DNA of 58,310 bases from Clostridia bacterium (GCA_017467165.1 JAFTST010000036.1:1-58310); one strand, 5' to 3'. Counted from the stretch's first letter, positions 1 to 7,624 are shown. The notes: a model not told the origin generated them from the letters alone. Numbers and translations are program-made.

Positions 1-909
1 AACAGCGCGTCCTCCTATATCTACTACGTAAATAACCTTTCGATGTACGATATGAATGCCGAGCTTGCCGACACCGTGTTGCAAGAGGTATATCGCTATC
101 AGCAGATGGTCGATAACGACATTCCTCCCGAAATAGCATCAGAAATTTTGTCGGTACAAATTGAAAGCGGCACCGAAACGCTCGGCCAGGATCAGATGCA
201 GAACTTCTTCTACACCTACATAATGATCTTCGCGCTCTATATGGTTATTCTTCTTTACGGACAGATGGTTGCCACCAACGTTGCAACCGAAAAGAGTTCG
301 CGCGCTATGGAAGTCCTTGTAACGAGCGCAAAGCCTACCGCTATGATGTTCGGCAAGGTGCTTGCGTCCTGCATCGCAGGATTTTCTCAGCTCGTTCTTA
401 TATTCGGTACGGCGATACTGCTCTATAATGTGAATAAAGAAGCTCTTTCAAATCCCTTGATTGCTTCCATATTTGACATTCCGATTGAATTGTTTATCTA
501 TCTAATTGTGTTCTTCGTGCTTGGCTTCTTGATCTATGCGTTTATGTTCGGCGCAATCGGATCGACAGCATCCAAGCTTGAAGATATCAACACATCGGTT
601 ATGCCGATCACGTTCCTCTTTATTATCGCATTTATGGTAGTAGTATTCTCTATGAGCAGCGGAACGATTGACAATACGGCAATGATCATTTGCTCATATA
701 TCCCATTTACATCACCAATGGCTATGTTTACGCGAATTTGTATGAGTACAGTGGCGTGGTATGAGATTGTAGCATCGATTGCAATTCTCATCGGCTCTAC
801 TATCGGAATTGGCATTCTTTCCGCAAAGATTTACCGTGTGGGCGTTCTGCTTTACGGTATGCCTCCGAAATTCTCCACCATTATAAAAACAGTTTTCAAA
901 AAACAGTGA
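1..909 (+). CDS. ABC-2 type transporter permease, C-terminal part (cut by window edge)
   Basis: The reading frame is open from base 1, so the true start lies upstream; the first Met inside the window (base 43) is probably internal. The protein has a soluble stretch and then about six hydrophobic segments, beginning near the motif FFYTYIMIFALYMVILLYGQ. The region TEKSSRAMEVLVTS, directly after the first of these segments, is typical of NatB/YhaP-like ABC-2 permeases, in which a large extracellular loop separates the first helix from the remaining helices. Such proteins pair with a separate ATPase to export sodium, drugs or peptides; the ATPase would be upstream, outside the window. The family is clear, the substrate unknown. 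A strong terminator follows the stop codon. Confidence 0.85.
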   Translation, partial: NSASSYIYYVNNLSMYDMNAELADTVLQEVYRYQQMVDNDIPPEIASEILSVQIESGTETLGQDQMQNFFYTYIMIFALYMVILLYGQMVATNVATEKSSRAMEVLVTSAKPTAMMFGKVLASCIAGFSQLVLIFGTAILLYNVNKEALSNPLIASIFDIPIELFIYLIVFFVLGFLIYAFMFGAIGSTASKLEDINTSVMPITFLFIIAFMVVVFSMSSGTIDNTAMIICSYIPFTSPMAMFTRICMSTVAWYEIVASIAILIGSTIGIGILSAKIYRVGVLLYGMPPKFSTIIKTVFKKQ

Positions 910-954
910 TATCTATCGATTAGATTTTCGTTGAATATGCTCCCCCAGCAAAAA

Positions 955-980
955 CGCCACCCTTCTGGGTGGCATTTTTG
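955..980 (+). terminator. Intrinsic terminator after the ABC-2 permease
   Basis: Stem GCCACCC (956-962), loop TTCT, stem GGGTGGC (967-973), followed by a T-run, with A residues on the 5' side that make it bidirectional. The 35 bases at 928-962 recur at 3261-3295 with three mismatches. Confidence 0.85.
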
Positions 981-1041
981 TTTCTGCCTCTGGTATCCGC
1001 CGGGGGCTTTTTTATATAGCTTGTTTTTTCTACCTAACATC

Positions 1042-1070
1042 TTGACTTTCTTCAAACCCCGTGGTATAAT
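1042..1070 (+). promoter_or_regulatory. Sigma-A promoter of the structured RNA
   Basis: TTGACT (1042-1047), 17-base spacer, TATAAT (1065-1070). The predicted start (about 1075-1078) falls exactly at the 5' end of the long closing stem of the RNA described next. Confidence 0.8.
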
Positions 1071-1075
1071 AATCA

Positions 1076-1294
1076 CGCTACACAAAATTTAATTAACAAG
1101 CTATGCGAGAGGACTCTCTATTTTTTATAGAGGGTTTTGTTCCTATGCTTATTCGCTAATAATGAATTTGGCAAAAATGCAAATTCCACTTAGCGTATAA
1201 GCGAGAGTTATCTCCGTGCTTGTTAAGTTTTGTGTAGCAGCAATCGGAGTTTGCGTTTTTCGGTGTGCACGGCTTCGGTTGTGTGCACCTTTTT
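1076..1294 (+). ncRNA. Structured RNA of about 218 nt, or a leader of the downstream zinc-ribbon gene
   Basis: Two perfect long-range helices close the structure: 1077-1087 with 1228-1238 (11 bp, GCTACACAAAA) and 1093-1101 with 1218-1226 (9 bp, TTAACAAGC). Inside are a hairpin at 1110-1144 (AGGAC/GTTCCT with an inner CTCTA/TAGAG stem), a long hairpin at 1147-1202 (13 positions with one T-T mismatch, then GAATTTG/CAAATTC), and a weak hairpin at 1203-1214. A terminator follows at 1262-1294: a 12-pair stem including wobbles, capped by C(TTCG)G and followed by T residues. No coding frame explains the sequence. The next gene starts at 1326 with its own ribosome binding site, so the element could be a free RNA or a leader with an attenuator. 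I cannot assign a known family (6S, raiA and others are possible). Confidence 0.7.
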
Positions 1295-1325
1295 ATTTTA
1301 TATTTGCTTTGAAAGGAGGCTAAAT

Positions 1326-1502
1326 ATGGAATGCGATTTTTGTAAAAAGGAAGCAAATTTCTTCACTGTAAACGGAGAAGCGATTTGTGAGGACTGTATT
1401 TCAAAGGAAGGATATTACAAATGTACCCGATGCGGCAAAGTATCAAAATTCGTCACAAATGATTTGTGCACGAATTGTCAATGCGAAGAAAGCGATGATT
1501 AA
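1326..1502 (+). CDS. Small double zinc-ribbon protein
   Basis: A 58-residue protein starting at ATG 1326 behind GAAAGGAGG. It has nine cysteines: C3/C6 with C21/C24 form one CxxC...CxxC zinc site and C33/C36 with C48/C51 a second, plus C53 in an acidic tail (EESDD). It lacks a signal peptide or membrane segment, so it is cytosolic. Double zinc ribbons of this size may bind nucleic acid or act as adaptors, but no specific family is recognised. It sits directly behind the structured RNA and its terminator, and 10 bases ahead of the lipoprotein gene, with which it is probably co-transcribed. Confidence 0.75.
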   Translation: MECDFCKKEANFFTVNGEAICEDCISKEGYYKCTRCGKVSKFVTNDLCTNCQCEESDD

Positions 1503-1512
1503 AGGGAAAATT

Positions 1513-2742
1513 ATGAAAAACAAAATCTTTATCTTATTACCATTGTTTTTTTTAATGGTTATTATTTTGTCGGCGTGCGACAGCTACAAGAATTATGACA
1601 AATACGGAGAATATGTTGATGCTAAGCAATTAAAGCACTTCGATGTTCCAGCAGGAGAAACCGAAATAGGCGATTATGAATTTCTCAACTGTTCAACACT
1701 AGAGAGTGTTACAATCCCCAATAGCGTAACCAAAATTGGCGAAAACGCTTTTGTCAACTGCTATAATTTGAAAACCATTGTCATTCCAAATAGCGTTACT
1801 GTAATTGAAAGAGAAGCGTTTTCAAATTGTAGAAACCTCACAAACGTCATTATTCCCGACAGTGTGACATCGATAGGCTTTGAGGCTTTTGCCGATTGCA
1901 AAAATTTAAAATCGATTACACTCGGAAAAGGCATTATATTTATTGGGGAAGATGCTTTTGATGGCATCGAGCGAATAAACGTTCCCGACCTAAAAACCTA
2001 TTGTCAAATTGACTATGGATACGACAAAATCGACAATAGCTTTGGATACTTATCTGGACGGATATATATTGATGGGGTTAGCCTCGATTCATTATCAACA
2101 CTAACCATACCCGAAGGGGTAGAGAGGATTGGTATCAGGGCGTTTGGTCGCTTAATGAAATTAAAGCAAGTAAATCTCCCTAACTCCTTACGAGAAATCG
2201 GGTGCTCTGCTTTTTGTGGTTCATCAGTCGAAACAATAACATTTCCCAGCAATCTCAGATTGATAGGACAATCAGCTTTCCGGGCAACCAACCTCACGCG
2301 AGTCGTTATCCCAGATAGCGTGACCCAAATTGGTCAATGTGCTTTTATGGAGTGCGATATAGCGGATCTGACACTTGGAAAGGGATTGACAAACATCAAC
2401 TTCAATACATTTGCATCCAACCATATTGGTGTTTTGATTATCCCGGACAGTATAAAGATTATCGGCACGAGCGCCTTTAGTGGGGGAGGCGTCAGTATAA
2501 CCGTCTTGCCGACAAGCGTTACCTCGGTTGGTGCGGGGGCATCTTTGGGAGACATTTATTATCTAGGAACTGAAGAGGAATATCGGAAGTTGTCATTAAA
2601 TTCAAAAGGTCTCGGGTGGAATGAAGTGTATATTTACATGAAAAACCAGCCGACAAAGTACGGCGATTATTGGCATTATGACAGCAAGGGAAATCCGGTA
2701 CGCTGGTATGATGACAATTGGAACATAATTGAAGCGAACTGA
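1513..2742 (+). CDS. BspA-type leucine-rich-repeat lipoprotein
   Basis: About 409 residues from ATG 1513 (ribosome binding site AAAGGG). A lipoprotein signal opens it: positive residues, a hydrophobic core, then lipobox LSAC, so the mature protein should be anchored to the outer face of the membrane. The rest consists of LRR_5 (Treponema pallidum/BspA-type) repeats with units such as VTIPNSVTKIGENAFVNC and VIIPDSVTSIGFEAFADC, with roughly ten repeats and a short unrelated C-terminus ending WYDDNWNIIEAN. Such proteins are common surface adhesins or scaffold proteins in gut Clostridia. Base composition is AT-richer than the genes from 3400 onward. A related repeat occurs at 45431-45856. The ligand is unknown. 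Confidence 0.85.
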   Translation: MKNKIFILLPLFFLMVIILSACDSYKNYDKYGEYVDAKQLKHFDVPAGETEIGDYEFLNCSTLESVTIPNSVTKIGENAFVNCYNLKTIVIPNSVTVIEREAFSNCRNLTNVIIPDSVTSIGFEAFADCKNLKSITLGKGIIFIGEDAFDGIERINVPDLKTYCQIDYGYDKIDNSFGYLSGRIYIDGVSLDSLSTLTIPEGVERIGIRAFGRLMKLKQVNLPNSLREIGCSAFCGSSVETITFPSNLRLIGQSAFRATNLTRVVIPDSVTQIGQCAFMECDIADLTLGKGLTNINFNTFASNHIGVLIIPDSIKIIGTSAFSGGGVSITVLPTSVTSVGAGASLGDIYYLGTEEEYRKLSLNSKGLGWNEVYIYMKNQPTKYGDYWHYDSKGNPVRWYDDNWNIIEAN

Positions 2743-2783
2743 ACAGCAGAATTCATAGGTAAAGCTTAAGAAAGGATGAGATA

Positions 2784-3212
2784 ATGAAAGGTATACTGAT
2801 TGCTGTATTTGGGGGATTGTTTGGCGGATACAGATTTTACAAGAAACAGCCTCTAATGGGTGTGTTGTATTTGTGCACAGCCGGACTGTATTTTGTTGGA
2901 TGGATAATCGATATGAGTTCAGCATATAGAGAATATTTTGAAAGCAAAATTCCAACTTCGGAGTTGTCTACAAAAACGTCGGGTGCAAAAACAAAAGGAG
3001 TTATAGCCGCAATCCTTAGTTTTACAATTCTGTGTGGTGGACTAGGTGTTGCGGGGGTGTTTCTCCCCGAAACAGAATCTTCTAGCTCCTCATCTTCTTC
3101 CGGCGAATCATATGGTCATTGTGTTAGCTGTGGCAAAAGAACAGCAAAAAGTCGTTTATACAGCGGATTTTGCGGGAGTTGCTACTCAAAGTGGAAAGAT
3201 GCTGATTTTTGA
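2784..3212 (+). CDS. TM2-domain membrane protein with C-terminal zinc ribbon
   Basis: A 142-residue protein starting after AAAGGATGAG. Residues 1-45 match the TM2 pattern (GGLFGGYRFYKKQPLMG, then a second helix ending GWIIDM). A third helix lies near residues 70-95, followed by a run of serines and a zinc ribbon with CVSCGK and CGSC. Two-helix TM2 proteins are widespread and of poorly known function; the zinc ribbon resembles the theme of the first gene in this islet. Co-transcription with the lipoprotein gene (41-base gap) is likely. The terminator at 3285-3311 ends the unit. Confidence 0.75.
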   Translation: MKGILIAVFGGLFGGYRFYKKQPLMGVLYLCTAGLYFVGWIIDMSSAYREYFESKIPTSELSTKTSGAKTKGVIAAILSFTILCGGLGVAGVFLPETESSSSSSSSGESYGHCVSCGKRTAKSRLYSGFCGSCYSKWKDADF

Positions 3213-3284
3213 TATGGCAATCTATCTTTTTTAGATGCAAATTGATAATTGCTTCGACCCTCGTTGAAGCTACTCCCCCAGCAA

Positions 3285-3311
3285 AAACGCCACCCCTTTT
3301 GGGTGGCGTTT
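3285..3311 (+). terminator. Bidirectional terminator, duplicate of the one at 955
   Basis: Stem GCCACCC (3289-3295), loop CTTTT, stem GGGTGGC (3301-3307), with A residues 5' and T residues 3'. It lies between convergent genes ending at 3212 and 3399 and can serve both. Confidence 0.8.
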
Positions 3312-3398
3312 TGTTTCTTTTAGCCGGCGTTTTTCGCGGGGTGCGGGGACACGGGCGCATTGTTTTCCTTTTCTTACCTGTGTCTCAAAGCTCGCGCA

Positions 3399-4181
3399 TT
3401 ATATCGCAACCGTGCTGTTTTCCTTGGGGGCGTGTCGCTTTTCTGCGCTGCGGTATATGGCGCGGATTGCAAAATACAGGCAGTAGACGATAAAGCAGCT
3501 ACCGAAGACGCAGAACACAACGACGGGCGGCATAACCTTGTCGGGCAGGAAGGGGAATATGCTGCTCTCAATAAAAAACCAATTCATTCCGCCGCCGTAG
3601 ACGGTGTTTCCAAACGCCGCCCAGACAAGCATCATAAGGATTGCTACAAGCTCGCGCCATATTTTCTTAAACGAGAGGGTAACTCTCCCGAAGGAGAGAT
3701 TGAAGACGCCCCAGCAGAACAAAAAGGCGTGATACATAAAGGTCTGAAATATTATGTAGGAGAAGGGCGGCTGACCGCCGAGAGCCGAGCCGGGATAACA
3801 CATCCACATAAGCGAGGAGGTTACAGAGAGGACTACGACGACACCCTTTATCCTCTCGAGCCGCTTGTTAAACTGCACGAAGGGCACGAGCACCGCCATA
3901 ACGGTACAGACATTGAACGGAAGCTTGTAGGTGCTGATTCCGCTGTAGCTGTCCGACAGGGGCATAATGAAGAAGTCTGCGACGTACAGACCGATAACGA
4001 GATAGGCGAATATCCTTATCACCCTGTCCTTCGCCTCCTCCGAGCGCTTCTTGAAGATGAGCGACAGGAAAATCGCGAGAAACGCGGTAACCGAAAGGTA
4101 CAAAAAGTGCCAGCCGTCAAAGAGAGCGATTTTCAGCTCTGAGTTGTTCTCACTGAAAAGCCAAGCGAAAAAGTCCTTCAT
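3399..4181 (-). CDS. YwaF/TMEM164-like integral membrane protein, copy 1
   Basis: About 260 residues. The ATG at 4181 is preferred over the GTG two codons upstream because AGAGAGG lies at proper distance from it. Roughly seven hydrophobic helices; the profile fits the bacterial YwaF family (TIGR02206), related to eukaryotic TMEM164. The conserved Cys (C92 in LPFNVCTVM) and His (H151 in TFMYHAFLF) are both present, about 60 residues apart, as in copy 2 at 5641. In mammals TMEM164 has been reported as a Cys-centred acyltransferase for ether phospholipids; transfer of that role to this protein is inference. It has its own promoter at 4238-4266. Confidence 0.8.
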   Translation of the reverse strand: MKDFFAWLFSENNSELKIALFDGWHFLYLSVTAFLAIFLSLIFKKRSEEAKDRVIRIFAYLVIGLYVADFFIMPLSDSYSGISTYKLPFNVCTVMAVLVPFVQFNKRLERIKGVVVVLSVTSSLMWMCYPGSALGGQPPFSYIIFQTFMYHAFLFCWGVFNLSFGRVTLSFKKIWRELVAILMMLVWAAFGNTVYGGGMNWFFIESSIFPFLPDKVMPPVVVFCVFGSCFIVYCLYFAIRAIYRSAEKRHAPKENSTVAI

Positions 4182-4237
4182 AAGCACCTCTCTGAGCCTG
4201 GGATTTGTTCCGGGCTCTTTAATTAGATTTCAGTCAT

Positions 4238-4266
4238 ATTTTATCAAAGACGGAGCTTATTTTCAA
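4238..4266 (-). promoter_or_regulatory. Sigma-A promoter of the YwaF-like gene
   Basis: On the minus strand: TTGAAA (4261-4266), 17-base spacer ending TGA, TAAAAT (4238-4243). Confidence 0.65.
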
Positions 4267-4420
4267 CCCTTTGGAATGTGAAATAAAATGAATTCGGCAC
4301 CGCTTCCGGCGAGAAAACGCGACACGGGTGCGACAAAAGGTATATTTTGTACGCCTTGGTGTCGGACTTTGTCGCAGTGTGTGCTCCGACGGCCCCTCCC
4401 CGCTTGTCGGCGGCGGGCAA

Positions 4421-4461
4421 AAAAGTGTGGGAATACGGCTTTGCCATACTCCCACACTTTG
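4421..4461 (-). terminator. Terminator of the DMT transporter gene
   Basis: On the minus strand a stem AAAGTGTGGGA/TCCCACACTTT is extended by a mismatched TATGGC/GCCGTA helix and is followed by a run of T. It lies 17 bases beyond the stop at 4478. The 4267-4420 stretch beside it shows nothing further that I recognise. Confidence 0.8.
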
Positions 4462-4477
4462 GGTGATATATTGATTA

Positions 4478-5410
4478 TCAGACGAACAAGCCCTCGATAA
4501 ACGGCTGTATGGATGCCGCGCCGCCAACGAGTATGAGCGCGATAACCATAATTATACAGCCGACGATATTCGTCTTCGTGAGCTTATCCTTGAAGATAAG
4601 TGCGGACGCGAGCGCGCTGAGGAGCATAACTCCCGCGTTGTCGAAGGTGTAGAGAATGTCGGTATCAACAACGCCGAGGGTGATAACGAGGACGTTGACT
4701 CCGAGGGCTGAAACGATAGCCGACAGAATGAGGAACAACAGCGAGCCGCGGGTCTGCTTGAACGCCTTTGGCATTTCGCGCTTCGTCGTCACTGCCAGGC
4801 GTATAGCGGCAATAATTGCCGAGCCGACGAAGGTGTAGATTACCATAAGCTGCTTGTCAACCTCGCCCGTGATTCTTCCCTGAAGGTCGAACAGGACGCC
4901 GTACATACCGTTAACCAGCGCGAGCGCGGCGCACAGGGGTATGAACAGCTTCGCTCCCTTGTAGTCGCCCGAGGCGCTCTCCTCGGGTCTCTTGCTGACA
5001 AGGTAAATAGCCACGCAGATTGCAGCGATAGCCACGAGCTTAAGCCAATAGAACGTGTCGCCGAGGAAGGCAACGGTAACAACCGCGGGAATCACTATTC
5101 CGCCGCCGAGAGCGAAAACCATCATTATGGAGTAGGGGCCTCTTGTGGACGCCTTGATGATGAACTGGTCGTAGCCGTAGAGTATAAGCGCGTTGAGGGC
5201 GCCGAGAAGGAGCGTTTCCCATCTGAACGGACCGAAGGAAAAGCCCGAAAAGAAGAGGGATACCACGGTAACAACCGCGCTGCATACGATACAGAACACC
5301 TCGGGTGAGTGCGCCTGGTCGCCCGGATATCTGTCGGTGTACATCTTTGAAAAGAGCGACTGCATCGTGTATAGCAGTATCATCATAGTTATGAGAATTA
5401 TTTGTACCAT
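4478..5410 (-). CDS. EamA/DMT-family transporter
   Basis: About 310 residues with ten predicted hydrophobic helices in two halves, typical of the drug/metabolite transporter superfamily. The start at 5410 (MVQIILITMM) is chosen because AAGGAGG lies eight bases ahead; longer forms would put that site inside the gene. The C-terminal half contains FDNAGVMLLSALASALIFKD, close to the EamA signature in which a loaded-gun helix precedes the last helices. The substrate is unknown. It is monocistronic, with its own promoter (5444-5472) and terminator, between the two YwaF-like genes. Confidence 0.8.
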   Translation of the reverse strand: MVQIILITMMILLYTMQSLFSKMYTDRYPGDQAHSPEVFCIVCSAVVTVVSLFFSGFSFGPFRWETLLLGALNALILYGYDQFIIKASTRGPYSIMMVFALGGGIVIPAVVTVAFLGDTFYWLKLVAIAAICVAIYLVSKRPEESASGDYKGAKLFIPLCAALALVNGMYGVLFDLQGRITGEVDKQLMVIYTFVGSAIIAAIRLAVTTKREMPKAFKQTRGSLLFLILSAIVSALGVNVLVITLGVVDTDILYTFDNAGVMLLSALASALIFKDKLTKTNIVGCIIMVIALILVGGAASIQPFIEGLFV

Positions 5411-5443
5411 TGGTATTTCCTCCTTGGATTTCAATCAAGGGCG

Positions 5444-5472
5444 ATTATAGCATATATTGGGAGCTTTTTCAA
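5444..5472 (-). promoter_or_regulatory. Sigma-A promoter of the DMT transporter gene
   Basis: On the minus strand: TTGAAA (5467-5472), 17-base spacer ending TATGC, TATAAT (5444-5449). Extended -10 element. Confidence 0.75.
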
Positions 5473-5578
5473 GTGTGTTTTGTCATTTTTCTCGTTTTGG
5501 CCTTGCTATGCCGAGCTTTTTTGTGGTCAATGGGGTGTTGGGTGTTTATTAATTAATATGAAATGCTCTTGACCGGGG

Positions 5579-5607
5579 TTGCCATCGCGCTCGAATTATG
5601 CTAAAAT
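5579..5607 (+). promoter_or_regulatory. Sigma-A promoter of the YwaF-YhhN pair
   Basis: TTGCCA (5579-5584), 17-base spacer ending TATGC, TAAAAT (5602-5607). Extended -10. Confidence 0.7.
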
Positions 5608-5640
5608 CAGTCGGAAATCAAAAGACGAAAAGGAGTCCTT

Positions 5641-6483
5641 ATGAGCTTTTTTGAGAAGTTCCTGACAGATTTGAGAATGGGCATGGATATGCCCGAGTCC
5701 TACGGCTGGTTTCACCTTATGTTTGTTTTTCTGACTATCGTCGCGTCCGTGGCGCTCTGCTGTCGTCAGAGAGATGCGAGTGATAAGACCGTCAGGCTAA
5801 TCTGCCTTGTCGGCTGGCTTCTTATGGTTGTCGGCGAGGTGCTAAAGCAGATAGTCTATACGTACAAAATAGTTGACGGCGCTATCGTCGCCGATTTTCA
5901 GTGGTCCGCCTTCCCGTATCAGCTCTGCTCAACCCCCTTGTACGTTTTGCCCCTCGTTATCTTTTTGAAGGACGGACTTGTGAGGGACGCGGCAACCGCG
6001 TATATGATTGCCTTTTCTATCTTCGGCGGTCTGTGTGTCTACGTCTACCCGGGCGCTGTATTTAATACGAACTATGCTGTTGTATGCTTACAGACGATGG
6101 TGCACCACGGTCTGCAGATAATTCTCGGCGTCTATCTCGCGTCAAGATACAGAGCGAAGCTGAACTATAAGTATTATCTCAAGGGCGGAGCGGTCTTCGT
6201 CGCGCTGCTCGTTGTCGCTATGATAATGAATATCGCGGTGCATAACGCGCTTGTTGCGGCGGGCATTGACGAAGCCTTCAATATGTTCTATATCAGCCCA
6301 TATTTTGACTGCGAGCTGCCGCTTTTGTCGATGATTTATCCGAAGGTGCCCTATCCCGTATTCCTCGCTATATATGTCGTTGGCTTCATTGCCGCCGCGG
6401 CTATAATATTCTACGCGGCGAAGGGAATAGTATATCTGTTGCACAAAGCCTCACTTGAAAAGGAAATTCCCGATGAAGCTTAA
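5641..6483 (+). CDS. YwaF/TMEM164-like integral membrane protein, copy 2
   Basis: 280 residues, ATG 5641 behind AAAAGGAG. About seven helices. The family Cys (C96 in FPYQLCSTP) and His pair (H155/H156 in TMVHHGLQI) are present at the same spacing as in copy 1 (3399-4181), but overall sequence differs, so these are old paralogues. The end of the gene overlaps the start of the YhhN-like gene by 11 bases, implying translational coupling. The TMEM164 relationship suggests membrane-lipid acyl transfer; no bacterial function is established that I know of. Confidence 0.8.
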   Translation: MSFFEKFLTDLRMGMDMPESYGWFHLMFVFLTIVASVALCCRQRDASDKTVRLICLVGWLLMVVGEVLKQIVYTYKIVDGAIVADFQWSAFPYQLCSTPLYVLPLVIFLKDGLVRDAATAYMIAFSIFGGLCVYVYPGAVFNTNYAVVCLQTMVHHGLQIILGVYLASRYRAKLNYKYYLKGGAVFVALLVVAMIMNIAVHNALVAAGIDEAFNMFYISPYFDCELPLLSMIYPKVPYPVFLAIYVVGFIAAAAIIFYAAKGIVYLLHKASLEKEIPDEA

Positions 6484-7243
6484 TAAAACGTCACTTGTTA
6501 TCTCGGCGATACCCTTCGTTGTCGCCGAGATAGTCTTATCATATCTCGTTCAGACGGCAAGAGGCGAGGTTGTGCCCGCCGTCAGCTATTTCTGCGTTCT
6601 TCTGGCGTTTATTTTCGCTATGTCGACGCTCTCCTGTGCCAAGGATATGGGAGATAACCTTGTGCGCCTTGGTCTTTTTATCACGCTAGGCGCTGACTAT
6701 TTTCTCGTTCTGGCGAATCCGACAAGGGAGCTTGCGGGAGTTGTGGTTTTCTGTTTCGTTCAGCTCGCGTACTTCGCCGCCCTGATTCTTACCGACCCCC
6801 GCCAAAGACGCCGTGTGGCGCACGTTATTCTGCGCGTATCGGTAACGGCGCTTGTTGTCCCCGTGACACTGCTCGTCGTCGGAGAGGGAGTGGACGCGCT
6901 CGCGATATTCTCGGCTATGTACTATGCGAATCTCGTTCTGAACGCGCTGTTCGCCTTCCTTGATTATAAGAGGTGGTGGCTGTTCGGCGTGGGGCTTGTT
7001 GCCTTCGCGCTGTGTGATGCCTCGATAGGCTTCACCTTCCTTGCCAACGAGTATCTTGGCGCGACAGAGGGTAGCTTCCTGTATGCCGTTGCTAACTCGG
7101 ACCTGAACCTTGCCTGGGTATTCTACGTGCCCTCGCAGGCGATTATCGCGCTCGTGCCTCTGTTCCACGCCTTTTCGGACGTGAGGGTTAGCCCTGCCTT
7201 CCGCCTTGGAATGAGTGGCATAGAGAAGCCCTCGGCGGAATAA
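6473..7243 (+). CDS. YhhN/TMEM86-like membrane protein, possible lysoplasmalogenase
   Basis: 256 residues from ATG 6473; AAAAGG lies inside the end of the upstream gene at suitable distance. Eight or so helices. Two helix motifs resemble the YhhN/TMEM86 pattern: LFITLGADYFLVL near residue 70 and LVAFALCDASIGF near residue 180, each with an intramembrane Asp. Characterised members of this family hydrolyse the vinyl-ether bond of lysoplasmalogens. Overall similarity is remote, so the assignment is moderate. Its translational coupling to a TMEM164-like gene supports a joint role in ether-lipid turnover, a plausible trait since many anaerobic Clostridia make plasmalogens. Confidence 0.55.
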   Translation: MKLNKTSLVISAIPFVVAEIVLSYLVQTARGEVVPAVSYFCVLLAFIFAMSTLSCAKDMGDNLVRLGLFITLGADYFLVLANPTRELAGVVVFCFVQLAYFAALILTDPRQRRRVAHVILRVSVTALVVPVTLLVVGEGVDALAIFSAMYYANLVLNALFAFLDYKRWWLFGVGLVAFALCDASIGFTFLANEYLGATEGSFLYAVANSDLNLAWVFYVPSQAIIALVPLFHAFSDVRVSPAFRLGMSGIEKPSAE

Positions 7244-7265
7244 CCGAGAGCCCTTATTCAATATA

Positions 7266-7296
7266 AAAAAGGTGGAGCCTGAGGCTCCACCTTTTT
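7266..7296. terminator. Bidirectional terminator between convergent genes
   Basis: Perfect stem GGTGGAGCC (7271-7279), loop TGA, GGCTCCACC (7283-7291), flanked by A and T runs; serves the YhhN-like gene and the PC4-like gene. Confidence 0.9.
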
Positions 7297-7310
7297 GATT
7301 TTCGGTGTGA

Positions 7311-7535
7311 TTAGTCGAGATTAAGCTTGTTGAGCATATCGCGAAGAACCTTCGCCTCCTCAACGGTAATAGTAACGCCCTTGCCCATCTTCTCATGGTC
7401 AGGCGACCAGGTACGGATGTCATACACGGGTTCTCTCTCGTTCCAGCTGATAAGGTTGAGCTCCTTGTTCCAGCCGTTGTTGCCCTCGCTAACGATACCG
7501 ATTTTGTCAACTACCTCATACTTGATTTCAGGCAT
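7311..7535 (-). CDS. YdbC-like PC4-family ssDNA-binding protein
   Basis: 74 residues, start behind AAGGAG. The pattern KYEVVDKIGIVSE, then NLISWNEREPVYDIRTW and a C-terminal helix (GVTITVEEAKVLRDML) matches the bacterial YdbC/PC4 fold, a homodimeric single-stranded nucleic-acid binder related to the eukaryotic transcription cofactor PC4. The W(N)xxxPVYDIRxW core is the usual hallmark. In bacteria the role is not settled; general chromosome or transcription maintenance is likely. Monocistronic. Confidence 0.85.
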   Translation of the reverse strand: MPEIKYEVVDKIGIVSEGNNGWNKELNLISWNEREPVYDIRTWSPDHEKMGKGVTITVEEAKVLRDMLNKLNLD

Positions 7536-7595
7536 TTTCGTTTTCTCCTTAAATTATTATTTATATAAATATTTAAAAATTTAATATTTTTCTTA

Positions 7596-7624
7596 ATTCT
7601 AACACAGTATTATTATATTGTCAA
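7596..7624 (-). promoter_or_regulatory. Sigma-A promoter of the PC4-like gene
   Basis: On the minus strand: TTGACA (7619-7624), 17-base spacer ending TGTGT, TAGAAT (7596-7601), in a strongly AT-rich stretch. Confidence 0.75.

Noticed and set aside
1077-1238. MITE with terminal inverted repeats
   Set aside because: No target-site duplication flanks the repeats, and the promoter places the start exactly at the helix, which fits an RNA gene better.
3360-4142. 260-codon plus-strand frame opposite the YwaF-like gene
   Set aside because: Composition (many His, Arg, Glu) reflects the reverse complement of membrane helices; no ribosome binding site.
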